Assembly (NCBI GenBank): GCA_900552365.1
Contig: URZP01000073.1
Span: forward strand, 1-6,920
DNA length: 6,920 bases
Origin: an uncultured Coriobacteriaceae bacterium
GTDB lineage: Bacteria; Actinomycetota; Coriobacteriia; Coriobacteriales; Eggerthellaceae
Direction of reading: 5' to 3'
Shown: piece by piece, positions 1 through 5,911 of the stretch
Position numbering within the stretch: position 1 is the first letter of the stretch
Layout: every line of letters begins with the position of its first letter
Notes under the pieces: generated by a model
What the model was told of the DNA's origin: nothing
The model's input: only the letters and a program-made list of their open reading frames with translations
The model's database searches: none
Translations under genes and position numbers: made by a program

Positions 1-32
1 AGTGCAGGGGTTACCTTAAAGCGATCGGGTCA

Positions 33-1688
33 TTAGCTCACGCGACCAGAGTTCATGCTGATCAGACGGTCAACAATGCCCATTGTCGACCCCCGATGAG
101 AAACCAGGATCACTGTGCGCTTGCCATGCTCGTTGGCAAGGCTCCTCAAAATCGCAGCCTCATTGAGCGAATCGAGATTGCTGGTAGGCTCATCTAGCAA
201 CAGGAACGGCGAATCGTGAAGGAACGCGCGCGCCAAACCCAATCGCTGACGCTCGCCACCCGAAAGCGTGTCGCCCAATTCGCCGACCATGGTGTCATAG
301 CCCTTTGGGAGCGTCAGGATGAAGTCGTGAATAGAGGCCGCCTTGCACGCCGCCTCGATCTGAGATTGATTAGCATCGGGCTTGGCGATCAGCAGATTGT
401 CGCGGATAGTATCGTGAAACAGGAAGGTATCCTGCTCGACAAGAGCCTCGTTATCCCTAAGCGAAGCCGTGTTCACGCCGCGAAGATCTTCGCCTGAGAT
501 GCGCACCTCACCGGAGTCGGGATCCCAAAATCGCATGAACAGCCTGCACAATGTGCTTTTTCCGCTGCCGCTTTTACCGGCAATCCCAAGAATCTCACCT
601 GGATGAACCTCAACGAAGACGTTTTCGAGAATCCGCTCTTCGTCGTATGAGAAATCGATATTGCGCGCTTCCGCACCATCAAAAGAAACATCGACGCCGT
701 CTGCCTGCTCAACAACAACTGGCTCCTCGTCAAGAATATCAAGCACGCGCAAACCCGAGGCAAGCGTGCCCTGCAAGGTCGATCCTAGCGCAGCAAGAGC
801 CGCCGTCGGGCCGAACGAACTGAACAAAGCCACCGTCCCAACGACAACCGCCTTGCCCGAAACCATACCCCGTTGAAACAAGAGAACGCCCACGATCAGC
901 TGCGCGACGCTAAAAACAATCACGACCGCGTTCGATACGGCAGCGCCCGTTGCCCCTTTGTCGCTCTGGCGTTTCTGCGCGGCAACAAGTCGATCGGAAA
1001 GACGATTGAGCTCGCTCACGCGCACCTCACCCGAATTGAACTGCAGCACTTCGCGCAAACCGCGAAGGCTGTCCAGCACGTATCCGGAAAGCGCGCCCGC
1101 CATCTGTCGGCTTTCAATCCCCACGGCCCCCATTGTCCTATTAATGAGCAACGGCATGAGCAAGCCCACCGCAAGATAAGCCGCAAGGGCCACCAACCCG
1201 AAAACAGGATGCAACGAACCTAGAAAGAAGATCATGCAGACGCTGGTTATAATCGCGATGCAAACCGGCGAGATCGTATGAGCGTAAAACACCTCGAGAA
1301 GCTCGATATCGGCTGTCAGACGCGAAATCAAGTCGCCCTTATCGGCTCCGGCAAGCTTTGCAGGAGCAAGCTTGCGAAGGGCTCCGAAAACCCTGCTGCG
1401 AATAGTTGCGAGCAGCGTGAACGCGATGTAATGATTGCAGGTCTGCTCGACATAGTGAAGAACGCCACGAAGGATCGCGATTACCACCAAAGCGACCGCA
1501 GCACCCGACAGCGTGAACGCGAACTTCCCCGTCGCAATATCGCAAGCCACCCATACAGCGATAACAGGAAGGAACGTCGCGCACAGATGTCCTACGGCCC
1601 CCGACGTGACGGCAAGAGCCATGTATCCAGCCAAGGGTTTCACCAGGCCGATCATCCGTTTCATAACAGCGAACCCACTGCGCTTCAT
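33..1688 (-). CDS. CydC-like ABC exporter half-transporter (permease fused to ATPase)
   Basis: This 551-residue protein is a half-transporter: an N-terminal membrane domain with about six hydrophobic segments (roughly residues 22-50, 60-78, 137-159, 161-183, 247-272 and 278-305) followed by an ABC ATPase. All ATPase motifs are present: Walker A GKSGSGKST at 371-379, Q-loop Gln419, signature LSGGE at 475-479, Walker B FLLLDE at 495-500, D-loop SNLD at 503-506 and switch His531. The stretch GDLISRLTADIELLE (118-132) resembles the CydC family. The ATG start overlaps the stop of the upstream CydD-like gene (ATGA) and has a very strong ribosome site six bases upstream, which favours it over Met9. 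The protein ends at GRVS, about 20-25 residues before the usual GTHEEL-type tail, and TAA is followed at once by an in-frame TGA. CydC proteins pair with CydD to export cysteine/glutathione from the cytoplasm. The substrate here is unknown, and drug or peptide export is equally possible. Family assignment is firm; substrate is not. Confidence 0.9.
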   Translation of the reverse strand: MKRSGFAVMKRMIGLVKPLAGYMALAVTSGAVGHLCATFLPVIAVWVACDIATGKFAFTLSGAAVALVVIAILRGVLHYVEQTCNHYIAFTLLATIRSRVFGALRKLAPAKLAGADKGDLISRLTADIELLEVFYAHTISPVCIAIITSVCMIFFLGSLHPVFGLVALAAYLAVGLLMPLLINRTMGAVGIESRQMAGALSGYVLDSLRGLREVLQFNSGEVRVSELNRLSDRLVAAQKRQSDKGATGAAVSNAVVIVFSVAQLIVGVLLFQRGMVSGKAVVVGTVALFSSFGPTAALAALGSTLQGTLASGLRVLDILDEEPVVVEQADGVDVSFDGAEARNIDFSYDEERILENVFVEVHPGEILGIAGKSGSGKSTLCRLFMRFWDPDSGEVRISGEDLRGVNTASLRDNEALVEQDTFLFHDTIRDNLLIAKPDANQSQIEAACKAASIHDFILTLPKGYDTMVGELGDTLSGGERQRLGLARAFLHDSPFLLLDEPTSNLDSLNEAAILRSLANEHGKRTVILVSHRGSTMGIVDRLISMNSGRVS

Positions 1689-3442
1689 GCGCGCTCACCT
1701 CCTTTCGCGGTCTGCCCATCGATTGGAGCGATCCTGAACGCCTCCAGTTCAGATTGCTGCTCCCAAAGCTTGCGATAGGTCTCGCAGCGTTCAAGAAGCT
1801 GCTCGTGCGTACCGCGCCCCGCAACCGATCCGCGATCGATCGCGTAAACGACGTCCGCGTCAACCACGTTGGCAAGTCGATGAGAAATGCAGATCACCAC
1901 ATGGTTCCGAGACAAGCGCCCAACAACCGCCATGATAGCCTCCTCGCTTTCGACGTCGATGTTGCTCGTGGCCTCGTCGAAAATGAAGATCGGCGTATCG
2001 TGAAGGAGCGCCCGCGCTAATGAAAGCCGCTGCCGCTGCCCTCCTGACAAGTTCGCGGCTTCGCCTTCTAGTTGCGTGTCCAAACCCTCCTGCTCGCGAA
2101 GAAACGCACCGAGCGCGCATTCATCAAGCACCCGCCACATCTCGTCGTCACTGGCATCGGCTTTCGCTAAAAGCAGGTTGTCGCGCACGCTGCCGCGGAA
2201 CAAGTACGCGTTCAATCCAACATAAGTCACCAAATCACTCAAGCTGTCAGCAGCGATTTCGCGAAGCTCGTCATTGCCGCAGCGAATCGACCCCTTATAC
2301 GAATCATCCGCACCGGTAAGCAGCATGGCGATGGTCGATTTCCCGCTTCCGCTGGCTCCGACGATTCCAACCAACCCCTTATCGGGAACCACCAGATCAA
2401 CGTCATGAAGCACATCGTTTCGATCGTCGTACGAATACGAAACGCCTTGCATGACGGGCCGGCAATCGCGCGATACGCGAGCCACCTTCCCCGAAGATTC
2501 GGGAAGTTCAAGCATGTTGAAGATACGCCGAGAAGAAGCCATGCCATTCATTGCGACATGAAAGAACGAGCCGAGCTGACGCATGGGGACGAAGAAGCTC
2601 GAGGAAACTAGAGCAACGAACAGGAACTGAAGCATCGTCACTTTGCCGGCAGACAACGCGAACAAGCACACGATCATTCCCGCAGCCGCGCCGCCAAGCG
2701 CCACGACGTCCATCACGATGATGGAATTGAGTTGCATGCGCAGCACCTTCATGGTCACCACACGAAAGCGCTCCGATTCCTCATCCATAGCCTTATGACG
2801 CAACAAGTCGCGTCGGTAAATCTTAAGCGTCGAAAGACCCTGCAGATTCTCGAGGAATCCGTCGCCAAGCGTCACGTACTCATCGAGATAACTGCCCAAA
2901 AGCTTGCGGGCAAAACCTTGGATAGCGCCGATGATCAAAGGGATCATCGGAACGAACACCAGCAACACCAAAGCCGTTGCAAGATCAATCGGCGCGATGA
3001 CCAGGAACAACGTAAGAGGCGCCACCACCGAGTAAATCAGCTGCGGCAGATACTGACCGAAATACGACTCCAGTTGCTCGGTGCCGTCAACGGCCATTTG
3101 AACGACATCCGCCGTGCTGACATGCCTGGTGTAACTGGGCCCCATTCGGAGCAACTTTCGATACAGCGTCTCACGAAGGGATCGCTTCACATCGCAAGCC
3201 GCCTTGAACTTAAACGAAGAAGAAACCTTCGTGGACAACGCCTTCAATACGAGCGAGGCGACGCAAGCAAGAAGCGAAAGCTGCGGCGAAATGAAAGCCG
3301 AGCCAAGAACCAAAGATAGAAACCCAACCACGCCAAGCACCAGCAAGATGTCGCCAATAAGGCCTATCCACATGAACAAAACCGCAATGACCACATTGCG
3401 CAGCGCTCCAGGCGCCAAAGCTAGCAACTTCTTATCGAACAT
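1685..3442 (-). CDS. CydD-like ABC exporter half-transporter (permease fused to ATPase)
   Basis: This 585-residue half-transporter has a membrane domain (hydrophobic segments near 16-42, 46-70, 133-152, 155-176, 240-264 and 269-287) and a C-terminal ABC ATPase. CydD-type hallmarks are EQLESYFGQYLPQ (122-134), GFLENLQGLSTLKIY (195-209) and the FFVPMRQLGSFFH stretch (283-295). ATPase motifs are Walker A GASGSGKST (362-370), signature LSGGQ (465-469), Walker B IFIFDE (485-490), D-loop SNID (493-496) and switch His521. The Q-loop position reads YVGLNAYLF, so Leu410 stands where a catalytic-site glutamine is normal. The ATG start is preceded by GAGGGG five bases upstream. It is the first gene of a two-gene operon and its last four bases are shared with the CydC-like gene, so the two should form one heterodimer in the inner membrane. 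Upstream lie a candidate promoter and nested inverted repeats. It resembles the 'thiol reductant exporter' family, but without cydAB nearby the substrate is open. Confidence 0.9.
   Translation of the reverse strand: MFDKKLLALAPGALRNVVIAVLFMWIGLIGDILLVLGVVGFLSLVLGSAFISPQLSLLACVASLVLKALSTKVSSSFKFKAACDVKRSLRETLYRKLLRMGPSYTRHVSTADVVQMAVDGTEQLESYFGQYLPQLIYSVVAPLTLFLVIAPIDLATALVLLVFVPMIPLIIGAIQGFARKLLGSYLDEYVTLGDGFLENLQGLSTLKIYRRDLLRHKAMDEESERFRVVTMKVLRMQLNSIIVMDVVALGGAAAGMIVCLFALSAGKVTMLQFLFVALVSSSFFVPMRQLGSFFHVAMNGMASSRRIFNMLELPESSGKVARVSRDCRPVMQGVSYSYDDRNDVLHDVDLVVPDKGLVGIVGASGSGKSTIAMLLTGADDSYKGSIRCGNDELREIAADSLSDLVTYVGLNAYLFRGSVRDNLLLAKADASDDEMWRVLDECALGAFLREQEGLDTQLEGEAANLSGGQRQRLSLARALLHDTPIFIFDEATSNIDVESEEAIMAVVGRLSRNHVVICISHRLANVVDADVVYAIDRGSVAGRGTHEQLLERCETYRKLWEQQSELEAFRIAPIDGQTAKGGERA
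1695..1705 (-). promoter_or_regulatory. Strong Shine-Dalgarno for the CydC-like gene, inside the CydD-like coding end
   Basis: On the minus strand this reads AAAGGAGGTGA, close to a full complement of the 3' end of 16S rRNA, six bases before the ATG at 1688. It also encodes the Lys-Gly-Gly-Glu near the C-terminus of the CydD-like protein. Together with the ATGA overlap it fixes the start of the CydC-like gene and suggests tightly linked, possibly balanced translation of the two halves of the exporter. Confidence 0.85.
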
Positions 3443-3447
3443 GAAAA

Positions 3448-3453
3448 CCCCTC
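3448..3453 (-). promoter_or_regulatory. Ribosome binding site of the CydD-like gene
   Basis: GAGGGG on the minus strand lies five bases before the ATG at 3442. It is an ordinary, moderately strong site, clearly weaker than the one used by the second gene of the operon. It supports the chosen start, and there is no better in-frame start nearby. Confidence 0.6.
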
Positions 3454-3467
3454 TTCATAGCCCGATT

Positions 3468-3540
3468 GCTGAACATCGAGCACAAACCCAACTAAGTGTG
3501 TCTAGGCGAACACAGTTAGTTGTGACGTATGATGTTCACC
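3468..3540. repeat. Outer inverted repeat flanking the operator-like dyad
   Basis: The arms are GCTGAACATC (3468-3477) and GATGTTCACC (3531-3540), which are reverse complements at 9 of 10 positions. They bracket the inner dyad at 3489-3522 almost symmetrically: centres are about 3504 and 3505.5. If the ABC operon is transcribed from about 3542, the whole nested structure would lie in the 5' leader and could fold as one long stem-loop starting near the 5' end of the RNA. Alternatively, the arms could be additional protein-binding half-sites. I see no flanking target duplication, so I do not call it a mobile element. Confidence 0.5.
3489..3522. promoter_or_regulatory. Operator-like inverted repeat upstream of the ABC operon
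   Basis: The arms are CAACTAAGTGTG (3489-3500) and CACAGTTAGTTG (3511-3522), separated by 10 bases; 11 of 12 positions pair, the exception being 3496/3515. Size and symmetry suit a dimeric (or paired-dimer) repressor such as a TetR-type regulator, a common control for efflux ABC operons. That identity is inference, because no regulator gene is in the window. It lies 47 bases upstream of the CydD-like start and appears to be downstream of the candidate -10 region, so it could act as a roadblock or as an RNA hairpin. Confidence 0.5.
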
Positions 3541-3555
3541 ATAGCATACATTTTA
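3538..3555 (-). promoter_or_regulatory. Candidate -10 region(s) for the ABC operon promoter
   Basis: The only AT-rich stretch between the GTPase terminator and the ABC operon contains overlapping -10-like hexamers on the minus strand: TAAAAT (3550-3555, five of six consensus bases) and TATGGT with an extended-10 TG (TGC before it, hexamer 3538-3543). No good -35 is visible at normal spacing, so the exact promoter is uncertain. Starts from these would place the nested inverted repeats at the beginning of the leader. Confidence 0.35.
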
Positions 3556-3585
3556 GATACCGCCCCAAGAAAGTTGCAGTAGGCT

Positions 3586-3619
3586 AAAAGAAGGGCACCC
3601 CATCACATGATGGGGTGCC
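3586..3619 (-). terminator. Rho-independent terminator of the EF-G-like gene
   Basis: A perfect 12-bp stem (3594-3605 pairing with 3608-3619, arms GGCACCCCATCA and TGATGGGGTGCC) is followed on the minus-strand transcript by CTTCTTTT. The two-base centre means the top pairs probably open into a small loop. It lies about 70 bases after the stop codon of the EF-G-like gene. It isolates that gene from the ABC operon downstream, so the operon needs its own promoter. The uridine tract is on the minus-strand side only. Confidence 0.85.
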
Positions 3620-3642
3620 TCAAGAAAGATTTCGTGCCCATG

Positions 3643-3673
3643 CGCAACGCCGACAACAAACAACGACGTTGCG
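3643..3673 (-). other. Secondary hairpin in the 3' untranslated region of the EF-G-like gene
   Basis: CGCAACG (3643-3649) and CGTTGCG (3667-3673) can pair as a 7-bp stem around a 17-base loop, between the GTPase stop codon and the terminator. No uridine tract follows it, so it is not a terminator by itself. It could protect the 3' end of the message or be chance. A competing 5-bp stem (3661-3671) is also possible. Confidence 0.25.
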
Positions 3674-3689
3674 TAGCTAGCAGCAAGAC

Positions 3690-5765
3690 CTATTTGTTGC
3701 CCTCGGCGCGTGCGGCCTGATACGCCTCGACCATCTTCTTCTGAACGTCAGCCGGAGCCTGCTCGTAGCCCTCAACCTCAATCTCGTACGAGCCGTTGCC
3801 GCGAGTCATGGAACGAAGGTCACGGGTGTACGTGATGACCTCGGCATACGGCACGCGCACAATGATGACGGTCTGGCCATGATCGGCAGAATCGGTGCCG
3901 ATGATGCGACCGCGCCTGGTAGAGATATCGCCCATCACCGCGCCGGCGAATTCCTCGGGAACCGTTACGCGAAGATTCGCCATAGGCTCAAGCAAGACGG
4001 GCTGGGCTTTCTCGCATGCGGCGCGGAAGCCGATGCGGGCCGCCGTCTTGAAAGCCATTTCATTCGAGTCAACGGCGTGATAGCTGCCCTCGTAAACGGC
4101 TACCTTAAGGTCAACCATAGGATAGCCCGCAAGGAAGCCCTCGGCCATTGCTTCTCGGACGCCCTTGTCAACAGCAGGGATATACGCACGCGGGATATGG
4201 CCGCCAACGATCTCGTCGATGAACTCGTAGCCACCACCGGGATTCGGCTCAAGACGCAGCCAGCAATCGCCGAACTGGCCAGAACCGCCGGTCTGCTTCT
4301 TATGACGGCCCTGAGCCTCGGCGACCGTGCGAATGGTCTCGCGATACGGAACGCGCACGGGAACGATCTTAACCTCGATGCCAACCTGGCTCTTCAGGCG
4401 GTTCAGCATGGTGTTGATCTGCTCATCGCCCATAGCGGTAACAACGGTTTGGTGAGTTTCCTCGTCGCGACGAACCAAGATCGTGGGATCGTTCTCGGCA
4501 ACACGGGCAAGGAAGGCACCGAGCTTGTCCTCTTCCTTCTTGTTCGCTGCCTCGATGGCGATAGGATACTGCGGCGTTGGAATGGGCATGGGGGCAAGCT
4601 TCACCTTGCCGGAAAGCGAGAGTGTATCGCCCGGACGCGTGTCGGTGAGCTTCGGAATGATGATGATGTCGCCAGCCTTGGCGCTTTTAACATCGTTGGA
4701 CTCCTGGCCCATCATGATGTACAGATGGCCGACCCTGTCTTTCTTGCCCGTACGGGCGTTAATAAGGTCTTGACCTGGCTCAAGCACGCCAGAGAGAACC
4801 TTGACATAGCTCAAGCGGCCAACGAACTGGTCGGCAACCGTCTTGAACACGAAACCAGCAGGCTCGCCCGTCTCGTCGATGGAAATCTTGCCCGCATCGT
4901 CGGCAAGAGCATACGCGCAGTGCTGACGCGGGTGCGGGAAGAAGGTGCAAATATCTTCCATCAAGCCCTGAATGCCCTGCTTGATGATGGTGGAACCAAC
5001 GTAAACGGGAACGATGAGCTCCTGATTGATGGCCTTGCCCAACAGGTCTTCGATCTCTTCCTGAGACAAAGGCTCGCCATCGAGGTACTTCATCATCAGT
5101 TCTTCGTCGGCCTCGGCAACGTTGTCGACAAGGCGGTCACGAGCAATTTGCGCAGCATCGGCGTACTCGGCAGGGATATCCTCGACACGTTCGACGATGC
5201 CGCCCTTGTCGAAATAACGGGCTTTCATGCGGACGATGTCGACAACACCCTGGAAGTCTTCCTGGACACCGATCGGGATGGTAAGAGGAACCAGACGAGA
5301 ACCGAAACGCGCATGAAGCGCAGCCATGGAAATATCGAAGTTGGCGTTCTCGCGGTCGATATGGTTGATGAACACTGCACGAGAGATTTTCATGTCGGCT
5401 GCAGTCTGCCACAACTTGGTGGTCATGACCTGCGGACCTTCAACGGCGTCTACCACGAAGAGCGCCGTTTCGGCGGCATACATGGTGGCGATGGTGTCGC
5501 CGATGAAATCGGGGTGCCCCGACGTATCAAGAAGGTTGATCTTGTAATTGCCGTACGGGATGGGAGCAATGGAGGTGCTGATGGTGAACTTGCGCCGGAT
5601 CTCTTCCTCGTCGTAATCGAGGTACGATTTCCCGTCATGAGTCGTTCCCATTCGAGGAGTGCGACCCGAGACGTGCAGCATCGCCTCAGCGAGCGATGTC
5701 TTGCCGGCGCCGTCTTGGCCGACAAGGACCACATTTCTCACATGTTCGGGAGCAGGAGCTGCCAT
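3690..5765 (-). CDS. EF-G-like translational GTPase (FusA2/EF-G-2 type)
   Basis: This 691-residue protein has the full EF-G layout: G domain (1 to about 280), domain II (about 300-385), domain III (about 395-475), domain IV (about 475-600) and domain V (about 600-680). Numbering from the ATG, the G motifs are GQDGAGKTS (16-24), switch I Thr61, DTSGHPDF (80-87), NHID (134-137) and GST (257-259). Canonical EF-G has DTPGH and NKMD, so G3 and G4 are altered, but the catalytic switch II His84 is kept. The domain IV tip GSYHAVDS keeps the His (His563) matching the translocation-critical His of E. coli EF-G. It stands alone rather than in a str operon, with its own promoter and terminator, so it is likely a paralogue, not the housekeeping EF-G. 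It may assist translocation or ribosome rescue; the exact role is unknown. The frame opens at a TTG (5777), but the ATG at 5765 is preferred: GGTGG lies five bases upstream, and the TTG would abut AGAAGG with no spacing. Confidence 0.88.
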   Translation of the reverse strand: MAAPAPEHVRNVVLVGQDGAGKTSLAEAMLHVSGRTPRMGTTHDGKSYLDYDEEEIRRKFTISTSIAPIPYGNYKINLLDTSGHPDFIGDTIATMYAAETALFVVDAVEGPQVMTTKLWQTAADMKISRAVFINHIDRENANFDISMAALHARFGSRLVPLTIPIGVQEDFQGVVDIVRMKARYFDKGGIVERVEDIPAEYADAAQIARDRLVDNVAEADEELMMKYLDGEPLSQEEIEDLLGKAINQELIVPVYVGSTIIKQGIQGLMEDICTFFPHPRQHCAYALADDAGKISIDETGEPAGFVFKTVADQFVGRLSYVKVLSGVLEPGQDLINARTGKKDRVGHLYIMMGQESNDVKSAKAGDIIIIPKLTDTRPGDTLSLSGKVKLAPMPIPTPQYPIAIEAANKKEEDKLGAFLARVAENDPTILVRRDEETHQTVVTAMGDEQINTMLNRLKSQVGIEVKIVPVRVPYRETIRTVAEAQGRHKKQTGGSGQFGDCWLRLEPNPGGGYEFIDEIVGGHIPRAYIPAVDKGVREAMAEGFLAGYPMVDLKVAVYEGSYHAVDSNEMAFKTAARIGFRAACEKAQPVLLEPMANLRVTVPEEFAGAVMGDISTRRGRIIGTDSADHGQTVIIVRVPYAEVITYTRDLRSMTRGNGSYEIEVEGYEQAPADVQKKMVEAYQAARAEGNK

Positions 5766-5864
5766 GATGACCACCAACCTTCTGATTCGCGACCTAAAAA
5801 CATGCTCATGCGGGATGAGATGGACGCCGAGGTGGCGCCAACCGACCCGCTCGTATGGTGAATA

Positions 5865-5892
5865 AGTTTAGCGCATTTGAAGGAATTGTGAA
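5865..5892 (-). promoter_or_regulatory. Candidate promoter of the EF-G-like gene
   Basis: On the minus strand, TTCACA (5887-5892, five of six -35 consensus bases) is separated by 16 bp from TAAACT (5865-5870, four of six -10 bases). Transcription would begin near 5858, leaving a leader of about 93 bases before the ATG at 5765. The promoter begins about 20 bases after the MFS stop codon. No strong hairpin or riboswitch-like structure is seen in the leader, only a 5-bp stem at 5805-5819. Confidence 0.5.
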
Positions 5893-5911
5893 GCCAGAAG
5901 AAAAAGTGGGT

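Noticed and set aside
1..32. A further gene downstream of the CydC-like gene
   Set aside because: The minus-strand ATG overlapping the stop codon gives only five codons before a TAA. The remaining bases are too few to support any call.
2732..3319. A 195-codon plus-strand open frame inside the CydD-like gene, and a similar 166-codon one at 1278-1778
   Set aside because: The translations are low-complexity, rich in Arg, Gln and His, and mirror the opposite-strand membrane-protein coding sequence. No motif or ribosome site supports them.
3468..3540. A miniature transposable element built from the nested inverted repeats
   Set aside because: No flanking direct duplication, only one copy in the window, and its position just upstream of an operon fits a regulatory site better.
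3690..5765. A tetracycline-resistance ribosomal protection protein (TetM type)
   Set aside because: Length, the DTSGHPDF/NHID motifs and the domain IV tip GSYHAVDS match EF-G-like proteins. The shorter RPP family has different G-domain and C-terminal signatures.
3879..5861. A 660-codon open frame on the plus strand, antisense to the EF-G-like gene
   Set aside because: It lies entirely opposite a clearly conserved GTPase gene, shows no recognisable motif, and is what codon bias of a GC-rich gene produces on the opposite strand. No good ribosome site was seen, so I do not call it a gene.
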